Positions 30,101-39,638 of a stretch of 64,000 nucleotides of DNA are shown here, one piece after another. Source of the DNA: Trichomonas tenax (taxonomy: Eukaryota; Parabasalia; Trichomonadida; Trichomonadidae). The notes under the pieces were generated by a model that had not been told where the DNA came from, made no database searches, and worked only from the letters and a program-made list of their open reading frames with translations. Each line of letters opens with the position of its first letter. Position 1 is the stretch's first letter. The stretch is from positions 51,122 to 115,121 of the forward strand of contig JALKBU010000038.1 in assembly GCA_023091735.1 (NCBI GenBank), in the 5' to 3' direction. The translations under genes were made by a program, and so were the position numbers.

Positions 30101-32986
30101 TATGAGTTTGGTTTTATCATGTTCGTTCTCGATGCCTGCTTTAATGAAATCCTTTTTATTATCCTCTGAAGCATCACTCAATAACTTTGATAATCTTTCT
30201 GGGAATGACTTTCTTGTAATACTAGATTCGATTGTTGCATGAACAAGCCAGAGATAACTATCCGCATTATTTAATTCACTTCCGCCATTGATTAATGTCA
30301 TAATAAACTCGATCAAAATTGTAAAAACTTCGAAGAAAAGCGAATACAAGAAAACAAAGTTGTTGTGATCCTTTGTATAAATGTCGTTCAAGTTTGCAAT
30401 CTTAATCAGTTCACTTAAGTTAACAAATATTGGCTGCAGCAATTGAGCAATTGTCTGTGATATTCTTGAGAATTTGGATAATGGCTGAAGCAACAAAATC
30501 CATTTTCTAAACAACTGAACAAAGTTGGAGAATCTTAGAGAATTTTCTTTATATGTTGTCATGAGAACATTAATACACTTTGTAAATCTTGTGGCAATGA
30601 GTTTGCAATATTCAAGAAGAGTATCTTGCATGTATGTTTTCTCTGGAGGAAGGTCTTTTGGATTTGCAGAATATAATTTACTGACGCCGATCATCAGATT
30701 GCGCTGGAACAAAACTAAAAGCTCGATTTGGCTCTGCTTCATTGTGTGTGGACTTGTAATAAGCGTTTCAATTAATGGAGTGATGATCTCTTTTACAGAT
30801 TCAGCTGTGAAACATTGGATGAAAAATCTCTGATTATGAAGAAGACGAAGGAAATAATAAACGAAATCATACTCCATGTCTGTATAAATAGATTTGAATA
30901 CTGCTGCGCATTGTTCTGGCTCCAGCCTTGAAAACAGAAGTGGGAATGATGTACTGAAAGTGTAAGCTGTGATCTTCTTTGCAAACACAAGATTTTTGTT
31001 GTTATAAATGGAAAGTAATAAATCAACAATCTTCTTGATTGTGTTGAGTTCGATTGTATTGCCCATGTTTCTTGAGCAGATATTAGATAAATTAATTTGG
31101 AGAATTGACATAAAAGAAAGGAACAAACTTTGGAATTGATCTACATTAAAGATTTTCTTCTTTTCGTGCTTTGAATCAAAGCATGGAAGAAGAGATGATA
31201 ACGCTTCAATGAGAACTAAAATAATTTGTTCAGAACATGGAGCGATTAAGTATGCAATATCTGAATTGTTGTAATTGGAAAGTAATAACGTTTTGAGCTG
31301 TGTTCCGACAAAATGTGCTGATGTATATTCTAAGAAAAGTGAAGAAGCTTTGACGAGTGTTTTGATGTTTTTAACTTTCTTGAATGAGGAAACAACTGTT
31401 GGGAATTCTGGAACTTCTTCGTTATTGATACCTGTCAGCCATTGAGTTTTTGAGCCAAGTTTGTGTAATTTAACAAGGAATAAACTCTGTGTGCCAGGAG
31501 AAACACCCCATAAGCAATTGTTCCAAGGATCACTTGTGATTGCTATAATTGGGACTTTCAAGCCTAAAACTAGATCACCAAGATGCTTTCCATCAATTGA
31601 AGAGAATGTTCTTGCAAAGTATTCGCATCTTACATCATCATTTCTTGTTGGAACTAAAAATATAAAAGCATTCCCACTTACATACATAATTGATTTTTCT
31701 TCCCAATTTTGCGGAATTAGTTCTTTAGAGAATGGATTTTGAAGAACTGTACCATCAACGTATGGTTCTATCTCTCGTTCTGAAATAACAGCTTGTTTTA
31801 CTAATGAAAGAATATGAATCTTCTTTTTGTGGTAAGAATATATGTGTTGACCATCGCTGACGCATCTCGATGTTAAATGATGTGCGAACTTAAAATGTGG
31901 CATGTCTTGTAGTGAATGAATTTTGATAACTCGCTCATGTCTTAAAAATGGACCTGTAACGATTATATGTCCATTGCTAACGAATATGCTTAGATTTATT
32001 CTTTCTTCTTTCGGAATTTTCAAATCGATTTTATGGAAGCGTGAATCAACATTTGTAAATGTATCTGATAATTTAACGATATGCATTACGCCGTGATGGC
32101 CAAGTAAAAAGATGTTACGTCCATCACAAGAGATGATCGATGATGGTTTTGTGCCTTGGCTTTTAGTTTGAGGAATAGAAACTGTACCAATAATTGTAGA
32201 ATCGTAAGGAATGCTAATTGTTGAATTAAATGCGATATGATTTACTTTTTCTTCGATATTTTTCATTTTGATTTTGATTTTAGAATCGAGTTTGTTTGAC
32301 GACAGCGAGATTGTATTCGATAAGCCTTCAATAATAGCCGATATATCACCGCAAGAAAATCCCCAAAGTAATAACGGAACTGCATTTGCATGATTTTTAA
32401 CGAGTAACTCATTAATTTCTAGGTACATTGGATTGTACCTGAAAGTATTTAAATTATAGCTTTGAACTTTATCGATGAATTCTTCAACATTAGAAATAAG
32501 CGATTTTAATTCTTGAATATTGATCGGAGTTCGTTCACTAGTTTTATTGAAAATCTTGTATAATTGATCGCTTTCATTCTTCTGTTGATTTTGAAGCGCG
32601 ATATTATAATCCTCATCTGCCTTGAGTATATTGTCTGGTTTCGCACTTAAAAATACGAAGAACTCTGATAATATTTGGTGTATCGTCGACTTAAGAGCAT
32701 TAGATGCCGTGAATATTGGCGAGATAACAGAACTAAGTGCCTCACTGGGCGTCTGTGTCTGCGTAAAAAGTAATGGGTTCGATATAACATCGACAATTAT
32801 ATTTTCTTCGGGGAGTTTCAACTCTTTTTGCACTGAATTATTTCTCGCGTGGAATAATTTTGACGAGAACTCCTTAGAAAAAGCGATCTCGTCAAAGCCA
32901 ACATCGAAAACATTGTTCGTGTAGCGCTGAAATGCTTCGTTTTTAGCAAAAACTACACCCGAGGCCCGGGAAATACCGGGTCCCAT
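24149..32986 (-). CDS. Giant HECT-type E3 ubiquitin ligase
   Basis: 2945 aa, one uninterrupted exon of 8.8 kb. The last 350 residues are a HECT domain: FKVSFFKEEGTDFGGPCKEF, the SGLTRPIPVPPFFWK segment, and LPTARTCYGELNIPNYTN with the thioester cysteine at 2913. Ahead of it are a beta-rich stretch at about 280-560 that may be a propeller (RCC1/WD-like), a very long helical HEAT/armadillo-type region at about 570-1500, and a possible SPRY-like segment near residues 1620-1760 (GAHCFLSDPLNP...HFHVGIHMYS). Size and order recall HERC1/HECTD-class ligases. It should accept ubiquitin from an E2 on Cys2913 and pass it to substrates, which are unknown. The start MGPGIS at 32986 is the first ATG. Confidence 0.9.
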   Translation of the reverse strand: MGPGISRASGVVFAKNEAFQRYTNNVFDVGFDEIAFSKEFSSKLFHARNNSVQKELKLPEENIIVDVISNPLLFTQTQTPSEALSSVISPIFTASNALKSTIHQILSEFFVFLSAKPDNILKADEDYNIALQNQQKNESDQLYKIFNKTSERTPINIQELKSLISNVEEFIDKVQSYNLNTFRYNPMYLEINELLVKNHANAVPLLLWGFSCGDISAIIEGLSNTISLSSNKLDSKIKIKMKNIEEKVNHIAFNSTISIPYDSTIIGTVSIPQTKSQGTKPSSIISCDGRNIFLLGHHGVMHIVKLSDTFTNVDSRFHKIDLKIPKEERINLSIFVSNGHIIVTGPFLRHERVIKIHSLQDMPHFKFAHHLTSRCVSDGQHIYSYHKKKIHILSLVKQAVISEREIEPYVDGTVLQNPFSKELIPQNWEEKSIMYVSGNAFIFLVPTRNDDVRCEYFARTFSSIDGKHLGDLVLGLKVPIIAITSDPWNNCLWGVSPGTQSLFLVKLHKLGSKTQWLTGINNEEVPEFPTVVSSFKKVKNIKTLVKASSLFLEYTSAHFVGTQLKTLLLSNYNNSDIAYLIAPCSEQIILVLIEALSSLLPCFDSKHEKKKIFNVDQFQSLFLSFMSILQINLSNICSRNMGNTIELNTIKKIVDLLLSIYNNKNLVFAKKITAYTFSTSFPLLFSRLEPEQCAAVFKSIYTDMEYDFVYYFLRLLHNQRFFIQCFTAESVKEIITPLIETLITSPHTMKQSQIELLVLFQRNLMIGVSKLYSANPKDLPPEKTYMQDTLLEYCKLIATRFTKCINVLMTTYKENSLRFSNFVQLFRKWILLLQPLSKFSRISQTIAQLLQPIFVNLSELIKIANLNDIYTKDHNNFVFLYSLFFEVFTILIEFIMTLINGGSELNNADSYLWLVHATIESSITRKSFPERLSKLLSDASEDNKKDFIKAGIENEHDKTKLILSIFNNDQIFQYEDILVSIFTRLNKATYKHKNEYITRNDILALFCLSKQFNLLDELSVFIVMKRSNQDTPLSLKFKGIINSVNEIHRTQVQIRQSYAEKPEEELNQKLNDIRNKMIFLLMIAPIGRDNFSDDLDSLTRFISDDITIELCLQMISDTQRVKSNISLGIDIISDIINLNSNIDFISFLLDKVIKSESFMKYVSTIRAIDQNKARSPGFDNIFNLLKLLREILPHINAPNVINLIIIFYTHLLMMVGKSNPTKVFDPICEIFDILFSGKLNINESQILSYSAVISGCMYSIIKDSNVQLSKKDTKKLLKRLFTKDYINLKKLSLARLCLSSGMILPFKEKMVLHFIKHIQPAVFHNGFAFLFEYIRATENRTNLISWLLSEISSIASGGRPEIMRGYPSLMDMTDDVKHVKTPEVLMIACAAMTRVIRFCITTKSGATDLVHDIITFILKYNINNGQNVEVKESMKMFTEKRYLFGVFAVLSNSIMIPNQYSLIKDNSSNSVYYLTDIDVFNQQYHGWKIPIMANSQIEAVPYSPSIVPKSIIPFSPDMYKDYEHLMPFFTKALNDDPVSYDSEALNFYILQSLKAYITDHNFLLSFMETRTNFQLKKFSLHNYSKDFTKILAAHLSSNSLGFLQQPSLRPHMSYCTMSGVPDTKSITVTENHICTSKGAHCFLSDPLNPTNATYLHLDFHKKSHFHVGIHMYSLHFSSSESFMLSSNGSALYNGIPIDRVPSIYGFSDVTLCYEPTVKKLRIYDNNTQIFMFKIPEAVASFVIHTFGSTSISYSINNIGPKYLQSTVSSSIGNNIKTGKTIFIRNKRTKGDIQELVKQTPFQQTNPSEIKMNKPKLQVLKEDPNSFLFKYDFETQPIISYPADLLKMCRTELDLEALDKIKQQIITYPTACFTHTSNAGTPSKIPVCKFVNGIAKTSISTFPLDFKPVFINDNTGEVQEIKNPEVRDVKIFQPIHTITYPYLPSEILNFFTTGYVYETRKDVQAHIFLQALSMVNIPKSRAIEIFDLEMPQLLEIALMLIMNIEPIHPHLIKKKECPINFSIDATDKSYHITGPRYIHKQGVNMIFKHIAETDLITIFSHIWKNFLVQQFTNFHMHFVRGSQPNAVITQISALSQPRTIIKPTATGFIVFRAGFNADGAIKVQDKDKNEYILTDGMVYVKGFIVHLTRIDAVGDGVIALPINPGTNETAFGTFFELILSVKYFAYFISKNASSIENSDMHEFRAMVYTNFVDSFIAGSPFFTAFGTNILEFLCSTVPLIPTDLVGDVVVHLSLLAIYTDRKKNNAVNTFLLDQQTMWRERIYIPLKIYFPEFITPAEAAEFHGKGYEPNTDWELPNIQFPLYLSNDEFISEYTSQLMRLMKPTSKKLTGFPFHLFLKQWAITTSKFLPYSVERLSDKSIQVTVAANSVPDICVIKVYGNSWFQTHAKIVDPPASNNIIYGKQCKIFFNEPVSDLSQVKFAFVSESPINLKNFVLRNRDMFINDLRTIFSIFDEAYDPLIFKMINIGKFTEKDFKLEIPPIQIVSFDIPYPSHIIYLRGLLLYSVSWMICHNKLVGPESYVKYLCHFMPKQLKINRFLELIDMQSNTDTIELKVNRYKASEVWFGTSKNLNNTLLMQFLSYYKNPRDFRKRGDTPFKVSFFKEEGTDFGGPCKEFILETIKESIHPNTGIFIPVPNSVNETAENYDTLIPVPAPNVPKPDKMYFILGVLLGISIRSGLTRPIPVPPFFWKFLAEGVLTIEDIYSIDTPYKDLMKSLEKDIEEITDEATFASRFSLNFVVKNSRGQEIALSELGRTRPVTLQNIREYISLSKDFRIKELRTYLEHIREGMWENLALEPPAFITGEIISICSCGPDKLTPQSIMAITKFVPALPVRLREIFTAVVQQMDESKLSKLLKFVTARENLPIVPVKEPLITVTKMYNATMDDMLPTARTCYGELNIPNYTNVAIAKKMIFTAIEYAGTFENR

Positions 32987-34389
32987 ATATTATAGAATTA
33001 TGACGAAAATTTTGTATTTGGTTATGCTAATCTATAACAAGAAAAGATTTCTGCTCAAATTACAAAAAAAAGGAGGCACACCGGATTTTTTCCTATCGTC
33101 GTGAAAAGTCCGGATTTTTTATGATAGAGAACCTTAAATAGTTTATCATTGAGCTCTTTACCAAATATTTGAGTAAATGATCTTGATAGATTTGCTATTC
33201 AAAAACGTATTGAAAACAATTGTGTGAGATTAAGGATTTTATATTCTTTAAGGGTCGGCTATGGCCAAATATAGGCTCTCAAAATATTCTATGAGATTGT
33301 CTAAAAAACGTATTTCCCATAATTTGATGCTTTTCAAGATAGAGAGATCTAGATTTACAATGATATTCGATTCTTTGCACATAGCATATTAGAGGATATT
33401 CATTAATATCTCACGCTTAAAAATCAATCAAAACTTAAAATTCATGTACTTTGAAAAAGAAATGTGATTTTTTCAAAAAACATGAGTGATGTGAAAATCA
33501 GGACCCTTTCTTGCATTAATTCATTTGCCAATCATCGCTTAGCAGCATTTTGATAATAAATTTGCAAAATACTAACAGGGAGAAAAAAATTTAAAAATTC
33601 AGCAAAATTTGCATATTTCTCAATTTCAAGCTATAATTTGCAGTATTTGTAGTACTGAGATCACTATAATGCCAAAATAAATTGAAAATACATGTTTTTG
33701 AAGATAAACTCACACAAATATGGATTTCACAACAAAATATTGATATATGAATATTAAGCATAAAAATAAATAATTATTTCTCAAAAATTCCTCGATTTTT
33801 GAAAAACATATGAAAGCTTTAGGACATTTACACGAAATTACGTAAGGGGAGGCAGTTATGCTATCAATTCACGTGGACGAAAGCCTAGAACCAATGTAGA
33901 GCTATCTATAAATTTAGGTGTAATAATTCGTGTTATTTATGGATACCAAAGCACCTAATTGAAATAACATAGCTATCATAGGCTATAGTAACTGTTTAAT
34001 GCATCAAACAAATTGAACGCGAAGAAACAGCAGAATTTCGTTGTGATTTGCTTGTTTATTTTACTACTTTACAATTATCAGCATATTTTTCGCATGTATA
34101 TATTCAAGTGGCTATTAAAATGGCAAATGATTTCACCTTTTCCCGCTGATTATTAATATTATAATTAAAAAGTTGAAATTGAGCTGCGATACTGCAAACA
34201 ATTAATCCTTAACATGAGAGGAAACAAAATCAAGAAGGTTGTTTTTTTGGTGATTTTTTAACATTTTTTTGTACCTATAAATAAGTTAAAAATACACCAA
34301 AAAAGTGAAGTTTGGCCATAGCGGACCCTTAAAGTGTCAAAAATTAAGAATCAAGAAAAATTTAGATTTAATCAAAACCAAAGTTCGAT
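32987..34389. other. AT-rich spacer with CCGGATTTTTT direct repeat
   Basis: No intact gene. CCGGATTTTTT occurs twice about 30 bases apart near 33081-33121, shortly upstream of the HECT gene. A 50-codon stop-free stretch near 33803-33955 (+), containing RGRKPRTNVELS, has no ATG and no recognised relative; it may be chance or a relic. Confidence 0.45.
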
Positions 34390-35365
34390 TTAAACATCGT
34401 CAATCTCATCCATGTAGTACACATACAATTCTTGCTTTTGAACAATGTCTATCTGATCAACAGGGATTAATGTCAACAACATGGAAAAAAGGATATCAAC
34501 GGTATGATCTCCAGCTATTATATTGTCACTTATATCTTCCAAGTAGCATTCCAGCAAATCATCTGCTACTATCATATTCTCGAGGATCGTTATAAGTGAG
34601 ATTAAACGTGCAAATGACATGATTCTTTTTGTTTTAAAATCATTCATATCATCTAAATGAAATGAATAATAATAGAATAATGTGAATTGCTGATTATTAG
34701 TAAAATTGAAGTGCAAAGCGCATACAAGGCACATATTTGCAAAATGTATTGCAAAATCACCAGTAACATCTAGTGTAAATAAATAACTTAATGTGATAAA
34801 TCTAAAAAATTATCTATATGTAAATATTTTGACAACTCTGCTGAAATTGTCAATAATTTGCAATAATATGAGGGCAAACCATTGATTAAAACCTCGAAAT
34901 CTTTCTCGACCACATCAAACGTGTCTGAGTGTGTTGCGAGCTGTTGTAGAAGGATGTTTTGATCAAAGTTTGCTGAGTGGCTGATTGTGATCAAAATTTG
35001 CATAATGATCAAAAGATCTTTATGTCGAATATAAGTGGATGTCTGTAGAAATGTGTACAAGCTGCTTTGTAGCTCTTCATTTACTAGTTCTTTAGCCCAT
35101 TCTTGTAAAAACAATAAAAGATTTTGAGTGAGTGTTACCATGTGAGACTTTTATGTAATTGTTTGAAAGATTGAGTTAAGGCTGATTGTAGAAAAGACAT
35201 CTATGTGGTATTTTTCTTTAAATTTCTTGAATTAATTCATTATTGTTGGAAGAACAGTTGAGTGATAAAAGATCACAATATCGATATAACAACTGTTTCA
35301 TCAATTAAAGCTTCATAGAGCGCATGACATCCACAACAGAAATATTCTTCAATAACGTAATTCAT
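34390..35365 (-). pseudogene. Decayed HEAT-repeat karyopherin-like gene, copy A
   Basis: Two stop-free segments lie in tandem on the minus strand: 35141-34788 (117 aa) and 34734-34390 (114 aa), the second extendable upstream without an ATG to about 34809. Near 34800 the readings fit if the frame shifts (NFLDLS continuing as FITLSYLFTLDV). The helices and the patterns TLTQNLLLFLQEW and LYTFLQTSTYIRHKDLLIIM recall the exportin-1 'TLxxLLRFLNWIP...YKFL...RxxxLKCLTEI' segment, but this is a weak visual match. Further upstream, 35365-35275 encodes MNYVIEEYFCCGCHALYEAL followed by LIDETVVI, then a stop. It seems a broken gene of a repeated family. Confidence 0.5.
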
Positions 35366-36242
35366 TTTTCGCCTTAAAAAAATTGTAACCAATTGAGGGT
35401 GATTTTGCCAAAGAATTGAGAACTTTTGCAGACCATCGTCAATTCGCTATCGTACTTCGTCAATTTGCCAGAATGCATATCCAATACCGGCATATGATGG
35501 TATATATGTATGCAAAAAATTGGCCACCTAATCCTAATATTTAAATATGATATTTTTTGAACCTTGTTATTTCGATATTGTCTTAAGACCAAAGCCATTA
35601 TATGATAAATAAAAGCGTAATCTACAAAATTGGTTCGAAAATTTTGGCACAAAAAAATATGAAATGCTTTGCTCACCGTCTTTTCATCGAATAACTAGGC
35701 TCAAAAGATTTCGCAACTGATACATAAAGGTGTTGGCATTTCGGAGAGCATAATCTGGTCATTTACTACATACAATTTAACAATCTAATCTTTTTTTATT
35801 CATTACTATCGAGGATCAAGCTTTCAATCAATTGATCCACCATCTTGTTGCAAAGAAGAAATCGAAAAGATCTTAAAATCTAATTTTGCTTCAAATTGCT
35901 CTTTTTCATTAAAAATATCATAATGATAATAAAATATATGATATATTCGTTATTTAAAATCAATATCTTTAATAGTTTTGCATGAAATTTTCAATTTTAT
36001 TTCTTTTAATAAGTGAAAAAAATGTAAAAAATGGCATTTTTAAAAAATGAAGGTTTAACAAGCATTCAATTACTCCCTTCATTGAATTTGACCCCACACT
36101 TCAGAGCCATACTTGTTTGGCAATAGCTGGGAGCCTCTGTGTGGAAAAACAACCCCATAATATACTCGAGATGAAATAGTAGCTTAAACAGACTTAATAT
36201 TTTACTAAATTAATACCCTATCCTCAGCTTATTCGCGGTATA
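35366..36242. other. Degenerate spacer, possibly more of the karyopherin-like relic
   Basis: A 100-aa frame at 35374-35676 (minus) ends just before the MNYVIEEY segment of copy A. Its hydrophobic and aromatic-rich composition is not clearly coding. The rest is A/T-rich, and nothing else could be supported. Confidence 0.35.
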
Positions 36243-36518
36243 TTAGTCAGAAGTAAGTATATCGTATAAAATCGGTAGCGTTTCTCGAATAAGCTGTAAA
36301 TGGGCATCTCGATCCTCAATATTTTGAGAAAAACCATCATCAAGCATCTCAGCATACTCTTCTGCAAGGTCATGTATATGATCAAGAAAATCTATGACTA
36401 TTATTCGTTCCAACTTCAAAATAGGCCAAAGGAGTTTTTCGAGCAAATTGAAAATAAGTGGATAAGCTATTAATTTAACGGAAAATTGAATTACTGTTGT
36501 TTCATCAATTAATTGCAT
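36243..36518 (-). pseudogene. Karyopherin-like fragment, copy B
   Basis: 91 codons starting MQLIDETTVIQFSVKL, which aligns in DNA and protein with the ALIDETVVISI segment of copy A (35275-35365), so the two are related. It continues as helices (LEKLLWPILKLERIIVIDFL, HLQLIRETLPILYDIL) and stops. It is either a small expressed gene or, more likely, the 5' piece of a truncated HEAT-type gene. A third trace of the CCxCHxLY segment lies at about 48250-48300. Confidence 0.45.
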
Positions 36519-36574
36519 TAATCTACTACGATCAAATTTAATTTATCTTTAGCAACTACAAACAAAGCTTTTGT

Positions 36575-36654
36575 ATCCAGCAGCTAGATAACGCCATCCA
36601 GCAGTCGGATAACGTCATCCAATAGCTAGGTAACGCCATCCAGCAGTCGGAACG
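36575..36654. repeat. 21-bp tandem repeat, about four units in alternating A/B forms
   Basis: Units start at 36575, 36596, 36617 and 36638 with ATCCA(G/A). Units 1 and 3 share AGCTAG[A/G]TAACGCC and units 2 and 4 share AGTCGGA, so the array is a 42-bp pair repeated twice. The last unit is truncated. It sits about 30 bases before a zinc-finger ORF that lacks an ATG. Confidence 0.9.
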
Positions 36655-36682
36655 ATAATAAAAATGTAGAACTGAAAAGTGA

Positions 36683-38293
36683 CAAGTGATTCATATTTTT
36701 TCAACAATTTCTGGAATCATCAATCCATCATCAATTCTCTCGTTTGTTGAGGAATTTTCAGGCGATCTTTCTGATGTAGATCAAGTTTATGATGATAACA
36801 GTAATGTTTCTAATGTTAGTTGTCCTCTATGCAAATGTGTTTACGAAAATAGCGAAATTTTATCCCATATTCTTAAAATCCATTCTAACTTTAAAAAGGA
36901 TATAATGGGTGAAATTATTCTTTCAGAATCAAAGAAAACAGGCGAAGTTTTATGCAACTTTTGTTCGATGGCCTATCCAAATTACGAATCCTTCTGCTCT
37001 CACTGCATTGAAAAGCATTTAGGCAACGTGTTGAATGGTTTGGAAGTTGTTGCATCAAAACAAAATGAAGAAACAAAAACAAACATATTAAATCTTGTAA
37101 AAGAATATAGAACTGATGATAAAGTTATCGAAAATCACCAAGAGCCGATCAGAGTTGTTACTGAAAATGCTGACAATTTTGAGAAACAGGTTGAAAATAA
37201 AACACAACCAATTCAAAAAGAAGAACCAAAGAAATACAACGAAGCATCATTTGCACCTATATCTTTAACAGATATTTTGGTCAGTGAAAAGCCAAAAGAA
37301 GAAACAGCCGTTGATTTTGCAATTCGCCAAATCGAAAAATCAGAATTATTTTATAGAAAACTTGATATCGCAATCTTTGATAAACGTCCAACATGCGGAA
37401 TTTGTAATCACTGCTATGATTCGACTATGGAATTAATTTTGCATTGTTTGCAAACGCATCCATATGATTTAACGCCAGAACTGAAATACATTCTCCATTA
37501 TCTCGGTAATTTCTCCACAATACCAACAGATTCACAAATATTCGAAAAATGTAACGATTTACATCTCGAACTTTTATTTAATCCACCAATAGAAATACCT
37601 GAAAAACCTACCGCAGAACTTTGGCTCACTGTTCCGCGCTTCTTTGGAGAACTTATTGTCGAGCTTTTTGGATTGGATCGTCCAGAATCGGAAAAATCAA
37701 TTATCCCAAAGTCCAATTGGAATGAGGATGTTATTTGGCTGCAATTGCCATATAAAATCCCATTCATTTTTATGACAACAGGAAATAAGCTAAAAATTGG
37801 ATTCATTGAGACAAAACAAGTTTCTGCTGAAACATCTAGAAATATTGTCAAGTCAATACTTACAACAATCTCGAAAAACCAATTTTTAGTTATTCAAATG
37901 AAAGATGTTTGGAAAGATTCATTCCAAATCGAGGACATTAGCTCTATTTCAGCTACGTATGATGTTAGAACACTTATTAAGCGCGAATCATCAGAAGAAT
38001 TTTCAAATTCATCTTTAATCACGCTATTCATTTATTGCACGAACTGGACAGAAGAACACAGAAACACGATAATATCCGTTATCACTGAATACTTCGAGAA
38101 GTCTACTTTGCATCGTTGCTCTGTTTGCAGATCTCTTTATAAGAAAGGTGATACTTCTTTATGCTCTAATGCAAGAATGAGCGGATTGGTTATCAGCAGG
38201 AATGTTCCTCATACACTTTCTGAATCATATGTCTCAACAATGACAAATGAATTCTTAAAATCTACAGATCTCATCAAAAAATATGAGATTTAA
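36683..38293 (+). CDS. C2H2-type zinc-finger protein without an obvious start codon
   Basis: An open frame from 36683 (just after a TGA) to 38293, about 536 codons. The first in-frame ATG is 36905 (residue 74 counted from the GTG at 36686), which lies after the first zinc finger, so that start would lose it. Zinc-finger-like segments: CPLCKCVYENSEILSHILKIH (about 46-66), CNFCSMAYPNYESFCSHCIEKH, CGICNHCYDSTMELILHCLQTH, and a C-terminal CSVCRSLYKKGDTSLC. Between them is an acidic linker and a large alpha/beta region rich in P, E and W. The body is intact and well used, so either the 5' end was lost (the tandem repeat lies just upstream), a 5' exon is hidden, or translation starts at a non-ATG codon. 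Function unknown. Confidence 0.65.
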   Translation, partial: QVIHIFSTISGIINPSSILSFVEEFSGDLSDVDQVYDDNSNVSNVSCPLCKCVYENSEILSHILKIHSNFKKDIMGEIILSESKKTGEVLCNFCSMAYPNYESFCSHCIEKHLGNVLNGLEVVASKQNEETKTNILNLVKEYRTDDKVIENHQEPIRVVTENADNFEKQVENKTQPIQKEEPKKYNEASFAPISLTDILVSEKPKEETAVDFAIRQIEKSELFYRKLDIAIFDKRPTCGICNHCYDSTMELILHCLQTHPYDLTPELKYILHYLGNFSTIPTDSQIFEKCNDLHLELLFNPPIEIPEKPTAELWLTVPRFFGELIVELFGLDRPESEKSIIPKSNWNEDVIWLQLPYKIPFIFMTTGNKLKIGFIETKQVSAETSRNIVKSILTTISKNQFLVIQMKDVWKDSFQIEDISSISATYDVRTLIKRESSEEFSNSSLITLFIYCTNWTEEHRNTIISVITEYFEKSTLHRCSVCRSLYKKGDTSLCSNARMSGLVISRNVPHTLSESYVSTMTNEFLKSTDLIKKYEI

Positions 38294-39024
38294 TTATATA
38301 TTTTATAAAGTATGCTTTCTTATATGGATACAGCTATCAAAATTTAACAAAAAATTGAAATATTTTTCTAACTTTTCTTCAAGTTCTCTTAAGAAGCCAA
38401 TGAAAAGGAGCTTTGAACCCCTTATTGTTTTTGAACCATTCTATGATATGAATATAAATTTGCATATATTGCATTGAATATATCATAAATGAGTCTTTTT
38501 CCATGAGGAAAAAAATAGATATCTGTGGATTAAATATAAGTTGTAGTGTCTTGATCTTGATTTTTGATGATAACAAGGAAAATTTCTAAATTCATTACCG
38601 GATGTTAATGTAATGAGTAAAAATTATATGCTAGTAATAATAATCAACATAAAATTACAATGTTTGTTGAAATCATGAAAATATCAAAGCTCAACACATA
38701 TATTTATCATATGGATAGAAATATGTATTTATTATATTGCATTTCCACTTTTTTGAATATGCAACAATATCATTTTTCATATAGACTTTTGAGATTTGGA
38801 AAAATTTATCAAAAATTTTTCAAGAAAATTGAAAATATCTGAAAAACAAATAAAATTTGATAATACATCATATTTAGATCCCAAAAAACTAAAAATTAGA
38901 AATTTTTCCGACTCAGTAAATTTTGATTATTTTTGTATATTTGGACACTATGTAGTCAAAAATCACTATTGTCACAAAAACATTCAAAAACATTCAAAAA
39001 CCTCAGCTTTTTTTTATTTTTCCA
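38294..39024. other. AT-rich spacer
   Basis: Very A/T-rich with short chance frames. It has a small direct repeat (ACATTCAAAA) just before the next gene. No regulatory 11-mer is present. Confidence 0.55.
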
Positions 39025-39363
39025 ATGTCGTCGCAAGATGAAGCATTCAATTCAATGATGGACTACGTGAAGGACACTTTTTCTTTAATCAATCCATACT
39101 TCGACATGAAGAACCTATCAATCGCTGTCTCGGAAATGCTTCCACAACCATTTCGGTCTCCTGTTCAATGGGCTATCCAAAATATTGTTCTGGTTTTTGG
39201 TTTACTGTTCCTTCTTCCTCAGATCATCCTCCTTTTAATCATTTTGCTCTGCATTTGGTGCAATTGCAGAAAATTCAAGAAGCAGAGAGACGAAGTTGAA
39301 TACATCAGCGACGATGGCGATGACCTATCGTCACAATTGAGAAGTTACAGCTACTCCGATTAA
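39025..39363 (+). CDS. Small single-pass membrane protein
   Basis: 112 aa. A polar, amphipathic N-terminus of about 50 residues is followed by one long hydrophobic span (about 52-80, NIVLVFGLLFLLPQIILLLI), then Cys/Lys-rich CNCRKFKKQR and an acidic Ser/Tyr tail (YISDDGDDLSSQLRSYSYSD). No signal peptide is seen. The charge pattern suggests the tail faces the cytosol, possibly palmitoylated and phosphorylated. No family is recognised. The ATG is preceded by T runs. Confidence 0.65.
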   Translation: MSSQDEAFNSMMDYVKDTFSLINPYFDMKNLSIAVSEMLPQPFRSPVQWAIQNIVLVFGLLFLLPQIILLLIILLCIWCNCRKFKKQRDEVEYISDDGDDLSSQLRSYSYSD

Positions 39364-39638
39364 TCAAAACGCATTAATATATTTACGACTCGAAATATAT
39401 TTTGTCCGTTTTTCTGTGGTTTATCGATATTTCCGCAGCCTCTTGTTTTTTTATTAAAATAACTACTTTATTTTAAAGCTAACTTCCGATTTTTTATATG
39501 TCTTATCATATTTCGTAAAAATATTTTATATCAGTATATTCATTGGCTCTGATTTGGATTTGGTTGAAATCGATGTTTTTTTTTTGTGATAGAAAAAGAA
39601 TTCAAATTAATAAATAATAACCAAGCATTAAAATAAAT

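Noticed and set aside
33803..33955. 50-codon stop-free stretch with RGRKPRTNVELS
   Set aside because: No ATG, no relative recognised, too short to support as a gene.
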